A DNA stretch of 64,000 nt from CAZDDI01 sp964504195. Lineage in GTDB: Bacteria; Chloroflexota; Anaerolineae; B4-G1; SLSP01. The first letter of the stretch is position 1. The number at the start of each line of letters is the position of its first letter. Shown one piece after another: positions 36,460 through 44,365 of this stretch. The notes below the pieces were generated by a model. That model was not told the origin of the DNA. It was given only the letters and a program-made list of their open reading frames with translations, and did not search any database. The DNA lies in the NCBI GenBank assembly GCA_964504195.1, contig CAZDDI010000011.1, forward strand, positions 1-64,000. The letters are read 5' to 3'. Position numbers and translations under genes: made by a program.

Positions 36460-37257
36460 ATGCCCACTTTTGCCCTGGCTGTCAATCCGGTTACTTTGGA
36501 TGCTGTCACGAACTTGATGAGCCTGCTGCAGATGATCCATGCCGCTGCGGATGCGGGGGCTGATCTCGTGCTGTTCCCGGAGGCTGCGCTGACCGGCTTG
36601 CTCAACAATGATGATCCCGCGCATGACCTCCCGTTATGCCAGCCGATCCCCGGCCCGGCGACGGACACGCTCGCGGCGGCGGCACGGGCGCGGGGCGTGT
36701 GGGTGGGCGTGGGTTTGTTGGAGCGCGAGGATACGCGGCGCGAGGATACGCGGCGCGAAGATACGCGGCTCTACGATACTGCGGTGCTGCTCGCACCCAC
36801 CGGCGAGATCGCGCTTCAATACCGGCGCATCAGCCCCGGCTGGCATGGGCGGCGCGCCGATCCAGCGGTCTACACGCACGGGACGGAAATTCCTGTCGCG
36901 CAAACACCCTGGGGGAGCGCCGCCTTCCTGCTCTGCGGCGACCTCTTCGACGATGACCTGATACAGCGGGTGCGTGCGGCGCAACCGGAGTGGCTTCTGT
37001 TCCCCTTCGCACGCAGCTATGAGGACAGCGACAGCCGCAACCCCGCGCATCAGGCGCAGTGGGATCGAGAGGATATTTTTGACTACCGCGAGCGCGTCCG
37101 TATGGCGGGCGTGACCACGCTGCTGGTGAATTATTTAGGCGATAGTGCCTTGCCGGATGATGGCACCTTCGGCGGCGCGTGGGTGATCTCGGGCACGGGC
37201 GAAGTCCTCGCGCAGCACCCGTTGGGACAGCCGGGACTCTTGATGGTAACATTGTGA
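36460..37257 (+). CDS. Carbon-nitrogen hydrolase (nitrilase fold) with Arg at the catalytic Lys position
   Basis: From ATG 36460 (265 residues; GGAGG upstream). The nitrilase-fold triad is Glu41 (FPEAALTG), position 123 and Cys159 (LLCGDLFDDD). Position 123 lies in LQYRRISPG, where relatives have YRK, so it appears to be Arg instead of Lys. Nitrilase-family enzymes hydrolyse amides or nitriles. Residues about 88-103 (TRREDTRREDTRR) come from three copies of a 15-bp unit. The stop overlaps the ribosome site of the next gene, so the two are co-transcribed. Confidence 0.8.
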   Translation: MPTFALAVNPVTLDAVTNLMSLLQMIHAAADAGADLVLFPEAALTGLLNNDDPAHDLPLCQPIPGPATDTLAAAARARGVWVGVGLLEREDTRREDTRREDTRLYDTAVLLAPTGEIALQYRRISPGWHGRRADPAVYTHGTEIPVAQTPWGSAAFLLCGDLFDDDLIQRVRAAQPEWLLFPFARSYEDSDSRNPAHQAQWDREDIFDYRERVRMAGVTTLLVNYLGDSALPDDGTFGGAWVISGTGEVLAQHPLGQPGLLMVTL

Positions 37258-37266
37258 GGTGAGCTT

Positions 37267-39066
37267 ATGTCAAACGAACCCGAAACCTTGAATGAGTTTT
37301 TGAACAGTTATACAGTGGATACACTCAAACGCCTGGCGGCGCTATTCGGGGAGCGTGCGCCCACGCGCAAGGCCGAGCTGGTCGAGTTTATCCACGCGCG
37401 CGTGATGGGAGAGGCGGCGTTGCGCCAGTTGTGGGCGACTCTGGATCAACTGCAACAGGCCGCCGTGGCGGAGGCGCTCTACCACCCGCAATTGCTCTAC
37501 GATGCGGGCCACTTTCGCGCCAAGTATGGCGGCGATCCTGATTGGGGGTCGCGCAATCGCTGGAGCCAACTCGACAAACCCGCGCGGTTGGGCTTGTTCT
37601 TGCATCTGGGGCGCTTGCCGGTGGATGTGGCAGCACACTTGCGCGCGTTTGTGCCGCCGCCTGCGCCTGCCGCGATCAACACCGCCGCCGAGCTCCCGGA
37701 TACGATTACCCTCACGGCTTTCGATTATACCGGGCGCGCGCAACGGACTTGGGAAGAGCCGCTTGAGGTGCGGCACACGGAGCGCGTGGCGCAGCGCGAC
37801 TTACTGGCGGTGTTGCGGTTGATTGATACAGGCAAGGTGCGCGCCAGCGAGAAGACGCAGCAGGTCTCGGCAGCCGGCGCACGCACCATTGCCGAAATCC
37901 TCGAAGGCGGCGATTTCTACGCGGCGGGGGGCGAGGCCGACCCTGGCCCGATGAAGGCCTTTGCCTGGCCCTTGCTCCTGCAAGCGGCGAATCTGGCGCA
38001 GCTGGCGGGCACAAAGTTGCAGCTGACCCCTGCCGGCAAGAAGGCGTTGACCGCGCCACCCCCGGAAACGTTGCGCCGCATCTGGCAGCGCTGGCTCAAA
38101 ACGCGGGTTTTGGATGAAATGAGCCGCGTCAACGCGATCCGGGGGCAGACTGGCAAAGGCAAGCGGTACCTCACGGCAGTGGCGGGACGCCGGGAGCAAA
38201 TCGTGAGCGCACTCAGCGCGAGCACGCCGGAACGCTGGGTGGCCTTCACCGAGTTCTCGCGCTTCGTGCGCGCGGGGGGCTACACGTTCGAGATCAGCCG
38301 GGATTTGTGGACGTTGTACATTAACAGCCCCGGCTATGGCAACCTGGGATACGCCGGATATGGCGAGTGGCATATCTTGCAGGGGCGCTATCTGCTGGCA
38401 TTCCTCTTCGAGTACGCGGCGACTTTGGGACTGCTTGACGTGGCCTACATCCACCCCCGCAATATTCCCAGCGACTACAGCGATCTGTGGGGCGTGGATG
38501 ATTTGGACTATCTGAGCCGCTACGATGGCCTGTGCTATTTTCGCATCAATGGCCTGGGGGCCTGGTGTCTGGAGCATACCGCCACCTACACGCCCACGCC
38601 CTTTGTGGAGCGCGTCGTGCTGGAGGTGTTGCCCAATCTCGACGTGGCGGCGCGCGAATTGCTGCCGCCGGCGGATGCGCTGTTCTTGCAACAGGTGGCC
38701 GAGCCGGTCGCAGAGGGCTTGTGGCGGCTTACGCCAGAGCAGTTGTTGCTGGCGGTGGAGCAGGGGCAGCCTATCGCCGAAATCCGCGCATTTTTGAGCG
38801 CGCGCAGCGGTGCCCTGCTGCCCGAAGCGGCGACCAGCCTACTCGATGACATTGCCGCCCGCGCCGCCCTCTTGACCTATCGCGGGCCGGCGCTGCTGAT
38901 CGAAGTTACCGATCCTCTGCTGGCGCAGCTTCTCGCCTATGATGAGCGACTCCGCGACCTGTGCCAGCTCGCGGGCGAGCGGTATCTGGTTGTAACCGCC
39001 GCGCAAGAAGCTACTTTCCGCCGGACGCTGCGCGAGTTGGGTTATGTGTTGCCGCCGGGTGGGTGA
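37267..39066 (+). CDS. 599-aa protein of unknown function with SAP-like start and helicase-associated-like end
   Basis: Not confidently recognised. Residues about 12-50 (YTVDTLKRLAALFGERAPTR, KAELVEFIHAR) resemble a SAP-like helical nucleic-acid-binding element. The middle is helical with winged-helix-like stretches (LTPAGKKAL, EMSRVNAIRGQTGKGKRYL). The last 70 residues (ALLIEVTDPLLAQLLAYD ... LVVTAAQEATFRRTLRELGY) resemble the end of helicase-associated (XPB/Ssl2-like) domains seen without a helicase core. It has no Walker motifs, signal or membrane helices. It is coupled to the nitrilase-fold gene (9-bp gap) and lies downstream of CHAT. A DNA-related role is only a guess. Confidence 0.7.
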   Translation: MSNEPETLNEFLNSYTVDTLKRLAALFGERAPTRKAELVEFIHARVMGEAALRQLWATLDQLQQAAVAEALYHPQLLYDAGHFRAKYGGDPDWGSRNRWSQLDKPARLGLFLHLGRLPVDVAAHLRAFVPPPAPAAINTAAELPDTITLTAFDYTGRAQRTWEEPLEVRHTERVAQRDLLAVLRLIDTGKVRASEKTQQVSAAGARTIAEILEGGDFYAAGGEADPGPMKAFAWPLLLQAANLAQLAGTKLQLTPAGKKALTAPPPETLRRIWQRWLKTRVLDEMSRVNAIRGQTGKGKRYLTAVAGRREQIVSALSASTPERWVAFTEFSRFVRAGGYTFEISRDLWTLYINSPGYGNLGYAGYGEWHILQGRYLLAFLFEYAATLGLLDVAYIHPRNIPSDYSDLWGVDDLDYLSRYDGLCYFRINGLGAWCLEHTATYTPTPFVERVVLEVLPNLDVAARELLPPADALFLQQVAEPVAEGLWRLTPEQLLLAVEQGQPIAEIRAFLSARSGALLPEAATSLLDDIAARAALLTYRGPALLIEVTDPLLAQLLAYDERLRDLCQLAGERYLVVTAAQEATFRRTLRELGYVLPPGG

Positions 39067-39310
39067 GACTGAAACCTGGCAGGTCTGGGCCGTCTTCCTC
39101 AATCCAAATCCGCGCCAGGAATTCCTCCATCACCGCATCAAATCCATAAGTAGCTGCCATTTGTTTTTGATATTCTAAAAGAGGGCCAGTGTCGGCGATG
39201 TGCTGCGTTTCACGGTGCTGCTTGGCCTCGCTGCTCGCGTAGGTCTTGCCGGACTCCGCCGCCTGCGCAAAGTGCGCGGTCCTCGCTGGATTGCCCGGCG
39301 ACCTGTCCTA
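39011..39310 (-). pseudogene. Possible coding remnant without a start
   Basis: The minus strand stays open for 100 codons and reads protein-like: AHFAQAAESGKTYASSEAKQ, HRETQHIADTGPLLEYQKQM, AATYGFDAVMEEFLARIWIE. The 3' end overlaps the 599-aa gene, and no start precedes the first half. It may be the tail of a lost gene. Weak evidence. Confidence 0.35.
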
Positions 39311-39536
39311 CCCCCTTTTGTCTAAGGCGGGGAAGTTTCCTGCGGGAGATTATAGCGGCGGGGCGGATTTTTTGTCAAGGGACAAAATTCTTGACCTTTG
39401 GGGGGAGGTATTCTATACTGATATTGAAAATCAGATTGTGGGGCATGAAGAGGATGCGTTACGGAGATTATATCGGGAATTGGTGGGATTTCCGCTGTGG
39501 AGAGTGGTTAGGCTGAAAGATTCGGTCTAATGCAAT
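39067..39536. other. Gap between the 599-aa gene and the cassette-like region
   Basis: Apart from the minus-strand remnant, a plus-strand frame at 39246-39530 contains a plausible 48-codon tail (KILDLWGEVFYTDIENQIVG, HEEDALRRLYRELVGFPLW). It has no ribosome site, and its first third overlaps the opposite remnant. I regard both as decayed pieces of lost genes. Confidence 0.3.
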
Positions 39537-39578
39537 GTTCAGCGGCGCTGCGCTCTCCCCTGCGGGGAGGCTTGCCCC

Positions 39579-39774
39579 GCTGAACGGGCCGCGAGTTCCA
39601 CTTTCGCAGTTCTCGGCGGCGCGGCTCGCCTAGAGGAACCGTTACAGGAACATGACTGCTGATGAAGACCTATCGTCTAAGCCGCTGGCGCCGCCGAACT
39701 GCTCATTGGAGCCGTCCCCGCTCGCTACGCGGGCAGGCGGCTTGGGGGGCGGCTCAACTCGCGGCCCGTTGGGC
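39579..39774 (+). other. Integron attC-like site upstream of the kinase cassette
   Basis: Starts GCTGAAC (near RYYYAAC) and ends GTTGGGC (matches GTTRRRY). Just inside are perfect 15-bp complementary arms AACGGGCCGCGAGTT (39583-39597) and AACTCGCGGCCCGTT (39756-39770). It is longer (196 bp) than typical attC sites, so the assignment is tentative. Confidence 0.5.
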
Positions 39775-39833
39775 GTTTAGAAGGTTTATACATCAGGTAT
39801 CACAAAATCGACATAGAAGTTTGGTGAAATAAT

Positions 39834-40307
39834 ATGGCGGTATTGTATCTAATGGTTGGGTTACCTTGTTCTGGAAAAACAACGAGAGCGAAGGTATTGG
39901 AGAATGAGGTACGTGCATTAAGATTTACCCCTGATGAATGGCAGGTCCGTTTGTTTGGCCATGATACTCTTGAGCCAGAGCATGATAAGCGACATTCCTT
40001 AATTGAAGACATGTTGTGGCAAATTGCTGCCCGTGCGTTATCGCTAGGTACAAACATTATTCTCGATTTTGGTTTTTGGGCAAAAGAAGAAAGAGATGAT
40101 TACCGGTCGCGTGGCCAGAAAATAGGCGCGAGAAGTGAAATCGTATTTATGGATGTAGATGAAGAAGAACTTATGAAAAGAGTGAGAATGAGGAATGAAA
40201 ACCTCAGCAGTACAATTGCCTACATCCCAGAAGATCTAATGATCTCTTGGATTCAATTCTTTCAACGACCCGATGCGGATGAACTCCGACCGAGAGAAAT
40301 TGATTGA
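39834..40307 (+). CDS. P-loop kinase-like ATP-binding protein (cassette gene)
   Basis: The 157-residue protein begins MAVLYLMVGLPCSGKTTRAK: a Walker A motif (GLPCSGKT, residues 8-15) almost at the N-terminus, as in zeta-toxin/polynucleotide-kinase-like AAA_33 proteins. A FTPDEWQ substrate-aspartate motif, a Walker-B-like NIILDFGFW (about 77-85) and an Arg-rich lid (RVRMRNEN) follow. The gene is clearly more AT-rich than its surroundings and uses codons such as AGA and TTA freely, suggesting recent transfer. It lies between two attC-like sites in the orientation expected of an integron cassette. Confidence 0.85.
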   Translation: MAVLYLMVGLPCSGKTTRAKVLENEVRALRFTPDEWQVRLFGHDTLEPEHDKRHSLIEDMLWQIAARALSLGTNIILDFGFWAKEERDDYRSRGQKIGARSEIVFMDVDEEELMKRVRMRNENLSSTIAYIPEDLMISWIQFFQRPDADELRPREID

Positions 40308-40349
40308 AGAATTTACGAGCATCGGCTCACTCATGAGCCTAATAAAAAC

Positions 40350-40482
40350 GCCCAACCCAGCGTGCCCCCGACGACTGGTGGGAGTCTGCGCGCTTTCAGG
40401 CTCTTTGTGTGGCTTGGAGTTGGTTCCGGTAAAATAGCGTTGTCTCGTCCCGCCCACCAGCGGGTAACGCACACCGTTAAAC
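40350..40482 (+). other. Integron attC-like site downstream of the kinase cassette
   Basis: Starts GCCCAAC (matches RYYYAAC) and ends GTTAAAC (matches GTTRRRY), 133 bp, with inner complementary arms CTGGTGGG and CCCACCAG. Its start AACGCCCAAC is the exact complement of GTTGGGCGTT at the cassette's left boundary (39768-39777), as expected for the two ends of one circularised cassette. Confidence 0.55.
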
Positions 40483-40564
40483 CCACTCATGTGTGGCAAG
40501 CTGATTTCTGACAAAAGACAGTAGCCCCGATTCTCCCTGTCCGCTACCAGACTCAAAATACATT

Positions 40565-40595
40565 AAACCCCAGCAGGTCACTGCTGGGGTTTCTT
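40565..40595 (-). terminator. Terminator at the end of the DUF433 pair / cassette
   Basis: AACCCCAGCAG and CTGCTGGGGTT with loop GTCA. T-rich on the plus side (TTTCTTTT), AAT-rich on the other; it could serve both converging transcripts. Confidence 0.7.
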
Positions 40596-40625
40596 TTACG
40601 GTACAGACGTGCCCGCAATGTGGGT

Positions 40626-40871
40626 TCACGCCCCCGCCTCAGCACGCAAGCCCAGCCAGTTCGCCAGCATCTCCCGCGCGATCTTCCAATCGAACGCATC
40701 CTCTTCCTCCACCATCACGGCCTGGCTTAGCGCCGGGTCAGGCACAGCCGCCAGGGTGGCGGAGCGCGCTTGCAGGTAAGCTGCGAATTGCTCGTAAGTC
40801 ATGCCATACTTGGCTTGCAAGGCTGCGCTGCTGGCGCGGTAAGTTTCGATCTGGCGCAATATCTCAGTCAT
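40626..40871 (-). CDS. Small protein downstream of a DUF433 gene
   Basis: 81 residues, not recognised. Helical (TEILRQIETYRASSAALQAK, YGMTYEQFAAYLQ) with an acidic middle (VEEEDAFDWKIAREM). It follows the DUF433 gene by 54 bp on the same strand and could be its toxin or antitoxin partner, but it is not a PIN or DUF5615 domain. GGGAGG lies 4 nt before the ATG. Confidence 0.6.
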   Translation of the reverse strand: MTEILRQIETYRASSAALQAKYGMTYEQFAAYLQARSATLAAVPDPALSQAVMVEEEDAFDWKIAREMLANWLGLRAEAGA

Positions 40872-40925
40872 TTTCTCCCTCCCAGTGGCGAGCGACGTGA
40901 AGCATAGGATTTGGATCCAGCGAAG

Positions 40926-41270
40926 TTAATGCATGGTTTGCGCGTTGATGACCGCATCTATTTCGGTGCGATGCGCGTAATAGTAGCTCAGGGTCGCGTA
41001 GACCTGCGCTGCATCTAAGTTCGGATACGCCTCCAGCAAATCCTCCGGCGTATCACCCTGTTTGTGCAGGGTCGCCAACACCCATACCGGTACCCGCGTA
41101 CCCCGGATACACGGCTCGCCCCCCTGCACCCCCGGACGGGTTTCGATGTACACGGTGGGCTGCACCGCCAGGTCGCCGATGAGCCGCTCGACTGTTTGTT
41201 GCGTCAGCTGCGCCAAGTGGGTAAGCAGTTGATGGGGTGGCGGGGGAAGCGTGATACTATGTTCACTCAT
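40926..41270 (-). CDS. DUF433-domain protein (antitoxin-like)
   Basis: 114 residues. The C-terminal half is a DUF433 domain: GEPCIRGTRVPVWVLATLHK, then TPEDLLEAYPNLDAAQVYAT and LSYYYAHRTEID. DUF433 is a small winged-helix/VapB-like family often acting as antitoxin with a PIN-like toxin. No PIN gene is adjacent here; the downstream 81-aa gene is the only candidate partner. Confidence 0.85.
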   Translation of the reverse strand: MSEHSITLPPPPHQLLTHLAQLTQQTVERLIGDLAVQPTVYIETRPGVQGGEPCIRGTRVPVWVLATLHKQGDTPEDLLEAYPNLDAAQVYATLSYYYAHRTEIDAVINAQTMH

Positions 41271-41780
41271 AGCTACATCTCCTACGGTTCACTTTATTAC
41301 ATTATAGCATGGATTTTACAGCAGCAGCCTTTTTTCACCGCACCTGATAGCGCGGCGCTTCCGGCTCTTGCTCCGGTACACCTGCCGCCCGGCAGGCGTC
41401 AGCACATAGTTGACATCCGCAGCGCAGCCGCACAACTTGCGCAACGGGCGCGGATAGTTTGCACCTGCACCAGAGACGTATAGGAGGAAGTATTTTCTGT
41501 GGGTTGCGCGTCTGTTTACGCTTGGAGTTGGTTTTACACTTACTTGAGGACAGCAAACACACTTCCGGCAACGGAGTGATGTCGCCGAAAACCTGATGGC
41601 TATGGGACCTGCAACGCTTGCTCAGTCGGTGGGGGTTGGAATCCGCATCCCGTCTGGCAGGTAAATCTCCACTTCGGCGGGAAGAATCTGCACAGCCGAC
41701 CCGTAGGCAGTACTCAAGGCGCGGTTAATAGCGGTGACTACATCGGCCAGCCCAATGAGGAAAATGGGGGAAAACACACG
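41271..41780. other. Gap with no convincing gene
   Basis: A 78-codon minus frame (41335-41571) and a 62-codon minus frame (41622-41810) exist. The second reads somewhat protein-like (LIGLADVVTAINRALSTAYG, ILPAEVEIYLPDG), but its start lies inside the tRNA-Lys terminator hairpin. I see no ribosome site or family for either. Confidence 0.3.
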
Positions 41781-41802
41781 CGGCCCAGCACTCGCTGGGC
41801 CG
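41781..41802 (-). terminator. Terminator of tRNA-Lys
   Basis: CGGCCCAGC and GCTGGGCCG with a four-base loop, followed on the minus strand by CGTGTTTTCCC, 11 bp past the tRNA. Confidence 0.8.
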
Positions 41803-41812
41803 CTGGACACAA

Positions 41813-41886
41813 TGGGTCGTACAGGATTCGAACCTGTGGCCCTGGGCTTAAAAGGCCCCTGCTCTGCCAGGCTGAGCTAACGACCC
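41813..41886 (-). tRNA. tRNA-Lys (TTT)
   Basis: 74 nt with acceptor GGGTCGT/ACGACCC, D arm GCTC/GAGC, anticodon loop CTTTTAA (anticodon TTT), T arm ACAGG/CCTGT and discriminator A. The anticodon stem GGGGC/GCCCA has a G-A mismatch at pair 27-43. Confidence 0.93.
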
Positions 41887-41921
41887 ACACGCGCCAAAGT
41901 ATAGCACGAGCAGCCGATATG

Positions 41922-42698
41922 TCAACTCAACGCCGCCGCCGCCAGCGCCGGCAAGACCTCCCCCGCCGCGCCCGCCAGATACAGACTAATCCGAGCCGTG
42001 AGTGGCGTTGGTTCCAGGTTGATCTCAATCACATAGCAGCCCCCCTGTTGCGCGTAGCGCGGCAAGGAGGCCGCCGGCTCCACCAGCCCCGATGTGCCCA
42101 CCACCAGCATCACATCACAGGTGCAAGCAGCCTCCGCCGCACGCTCCCACACATCCGCCGGCAGCATCTCATGGAACCACACCACAGCAGGCCGAATAAA
42201 CGCACCGCAATAAGGGCAACGCACCGGCTCTTCGATGGTCGGATCAGGTGTGGGAACAAGAGTAGGCGCACCCCGGCAGTTGGCAAAACACTTGAAACGC
42301 TCGATATTGCCATGCAATTCCAACACCTCGCGGCTGCCAGCGGCCTGGTGCAGGCCATCAATGTTTTGGGTGATGACGACCAGCTGGGCCGATAATGCCT
42401 CCAACGTGGCGATCGCCTGGTGCGCCGGGTTGGGCCGGGCAACAGCCATCTCGCGCCGCCGGTGCGCGTACCACTGCCACACCACACGCGGTTGCTTGCG
42501 AAACCCGCTGGGCGACGCATAGTCCTCCGGGTTAAACTGCGCCCAGGCCCCATCGGTATCCCGGAAGGTCGCCAACCCACTCTCCTTTGACACACCCGCA
42601 CCCGTAAACACTACCACCCGCCGCGCATCGCGTAGCCGCGCCGCTGCTGCTGGAATACGCACTTGCCAAGCATTCAAGTCACCAACGTCTTCTGCCAC
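41922..42698 (-). CDS. NAD-dependent protein deacylase, Sir2 family
   Basis: I place the start at GTG 42698 (258 residues), 6 nt after AGGAGG; a longer GTG frame at 42716 would contain that site. NAD-binding GAGVSKESGLATFRD, TQNIDGLHQAAGS with the catalytic His in the next strand (VLELHGNIE), two Cys pairs for zinc (CFANC and CPYC), and VVGTSGLVEPAASLP are all present. Sirtuins remove acyl groups from lysine using NAD. The start overlaps the end of the small membrane protein gene, making a Trm112-membrane-Sir2 operon. Confidence 0.95.
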   Translation of the reverse strand: MAEDVGDLNAWQVRIPAAAARLRDARRVVVFTGAGVSKESGLATFRDTDGAWAQFNPEDYASPSGFRKQPRVVWQWYAHRRREMAVARPNPAHQAIATLEALSAQLVVITQNIDGLHQAAGSREVLELHGNIERFKCFANCRGAPTLVPTPDPTIEEPVRCPYCGAFIRPAVVWFHEMLPADVWERAAEAACTCDVMLVVGTSGLVEPAASLPRYAQQGGCYVIEINLEPTPLTARISLYLAGAAGEVLPALAAAALS

Positions 42699-42961
42699 AG
42701 CATCCCTCCTAACCACGCCAAAACCACCCCCAAACCAGCAACCAATACCCCCGCCACATCCAACCAGTGCAGCGCGTGGTTAGGATCAAGATACAACAAC
42801 AACGTCCCCTCTTGCGAAGCAGGCACCAAAAGCACCGCCAGGCCCAACAAAATAAACAGCAGGCCCGCTAAGCTCAAAGCCAACACGCGCCAATCTCCAA
42901 TCAGTGTCAATCGCTTTCCGGTGGGGGCGTCGGCAGACTCTCGACCAGGATATTCTTCCAT
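42674..42961 (-). CDS. Small membrane protein with two transmembrane helices
   Basis: From ATG 42961 (95 residues), which has GAGGAGGGC upstream although it lies inside the Trm112 gene in another frame (55-bp overlap). A TTG at 42909 is the alternative start. Helix 1 is about 23-43 (VLALSLAGLLFILLGLAVLL) and helix 2 about 63-85 (DVAGVLVAGLGVVLAWLGG). No family recognised. Confidence 0.65.
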   Translation of the reverse strand: MEEYPGRESADAPTGKRLTLIGDWRVLALSLAGLLFILLGLAVLLVPASQEGTLLLYLDPNHALHWLDVAGVLVAGLGVVLAWLGGMLWQKTLVT

Positions 42962-43152
42962 TTCTCGCCCTCCTCGATCAACATTTTGGGGATATCGGAG
43001 ACGATGGGATACTTGCGCGCACAATCCGTGCAAACCAGCCAATAATCACGCTGCAAATCCAACAGTCCGGGATCGTCCTTATCCGTGCGCCGGGTTTCAC
43101 CGCTGACACAATATGGGCATCGCAAAATCTCCAACAGCTCGCTCTGTACCAT
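42907..43152 (-). CDS. Trm112-family zinc-ribbon protein
   Basis: 81 residues: ELLEILRCPYC, then LVCTDCARKYPIVSDIPKML. The four cysteines and the IPxML ending are the Trm112/YcaR signature. Eukaryotic and archaeal Trm112 activate methyltransferases; bacterial members are often encoded near methyltransferase or glycosyltransferase genes, neither of which is adjacent here. It heads a three-gene operon with a membrane protein and a sirtuin. GGAGG lies just before the ATG. Confidence 0.88.
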   Translation of the reverse strand: MVQSELLEILRCPYCVSGETRRTDKDDPGLLDLQRDYWLVCTDCARKYPIVSDIPKMLIEEGEKWKNILVESLPTPPPESD

Positions 43153-43401
43153 GCTACCTCCTCAAAGTTCCGTTTGAGCACAAAATTCTATCACGCAGTA
43201 TACCACGCTGCCCCAAAGCGACAACCGCATATTGCGGCGCCAGGCGACGGGTGTATAATTGGAGTGTGTTTCATCTGGGTTGAGAAAGAGGGCGTCAGCG
43301 CCCGCAGCACACTTGGTCAGTCTCTAACCTTGCCAGTCGGCACAAGTTTGCGCTTCACTGCAATTGTCGTAACCGCATTACCCCAAAAGGAGAGCCGCTT
43401 T

Positions 43402-44355
43402 ATGGAAGTCAACCCCAATACGGATGTAATAGTCACAGACGAACCCCTACTGATAGACTTGAATCACGCATCGCTAGAAGAACTATGCACGCTACCGGGC
43501 ATTGGCCCAGCGCTGGCCCAGCGGATCCTTGATTATCGCACGACGCAAGGCGCATTTCCCGCGCCAGAAGCGCTCCAGGATGTGCCCGGCATCGGCGCAA
43601 CGCTCTACGTGCAGCTAGCACCACACCTCACCGCGTTACCGCTCGAACCGGAACCAGAAATAGCCCCATCACCCGAATTAAACATGGTTGTCCCCCCGGA
43701 AATAGATCTTCCCCCCGACCTGCCGAAGGATGTGGAAATCACGCCAGAACCGCTACCATTTGAACCTGAAGCGCCAGACCGGGAATTGCCACCGCCGCTG
43801 CCGGAGTGGGCCGAGGTCACGCCCGTGCAGCCGCCAGTGGAGCCGGTAATCGCGCCCCCCACCCCACCCGCGCCCATGTCGCCGCCGACCGTCATCGTGC
43901 GCGGTATGAGTTTTTGGACCTGGCTATGGGCGGTATTGGCTGGCGCGCTGTTGGGATTGGTCTTCTCCCTCCTCGTATTTGCCGGCATCAACGGCTCACT
44001 CGACATCGCCCACAGCCCGGCGCTGTTGCGCACACAGGCACAAACAGAGGCGCTGGCAACCGAGATCGCATCATTGCAGGCCGAGGCAAGGGGACTGCGG
44101 CAACGTCTCGACACGCTGGAGGGCCTCACCGCCCGCATGAACCGCACAGAAACGGCCGTAAGCGGCCTGCGTGAGGAAATGGACACGCTGGCGAGCGCCC
44201 TCGAAACACTGGAAACACAACTCGCGCAAACGTCCGGGCAGCTCGAACAAATGCACACCCAACAAACCCGCACAACCAGCTTCTTTCAGGGCTTACAAAC
44301 CCTGTTATTCGATACCTTTGGGGAGCAAGCGCCGGATATGCTCCCTAACGATTAA
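43402..44355 (+). CDS. Helix-hairpin-helix / transmembrane / coiled-coil protein
   Basis: ATG 43402 (317 residues) with AGGAG upstream; the open frame extends further back without gene-like sequence. Residues about 15-75 hold a double helix-hairpin-helix of ComEA type (LIDLNHASLEELCTLPGIGP, VPGIGATLYVQLAPHL). A 100-residue Pro/Glu linker follows, then one transmembrane helix (about 173-197, FWTWLWAVLAGALLGLVFSL), then a C-terminal coiled coil (about 210-300). HhH modules usually bind DNA; with one helix and this order the HhH would be cytoplasmic if the N-terminus is inside. Co-transcribed with the next gene, which has a related layout. Confidence 0.8.
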   Translation: MEVNPNTDVIVTDEPLLIDLNHASLEELCTLPGIGPALAQRILDYRTTQGAFPAPEALQDVPGIGATLYVQLAPHLTALPLEPEPEIAPSPELNMVVPPEIDLPPDLPKDVEITPEPLPFEPEAPDRELPPPLPEWAEVTPVQPPVEPVIAPPTPPAPMSPPTVIVRGMSFWTWLWAVLAGALLGLVFSLLVFAGINGSLDIAHSPALLRTQAQTEALATEIASLQAEARGLRQRLDTLEGLTARMNRTETAVSGLREEMDTLASALETLETQLAQTSGQLEQMHTQQTRTTSFFQGLQTLLFDTFGEQAPDMLPND

Positions 44356-44365
44356 GGAGAACACC

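Noticed and set aside
41335..41571. 78-aa Cys-containing minus-strand frame
   Set aside because: No ribosome site, irregular composition and no family pattern.
41622..41810. 62-aa minus-strand frame next to tRNA-Lys
   Set aside because: The start lies inside the tRNA terminator hairpin and there is no ribosome site; the tail is protein-like but matches nothing I know.
42904..43401. N-terminal extension of the HhH membrane protein
   Set aside because: This part is antisense to Trm112 and intergenic; ATG 43402 has a good ribosome site.
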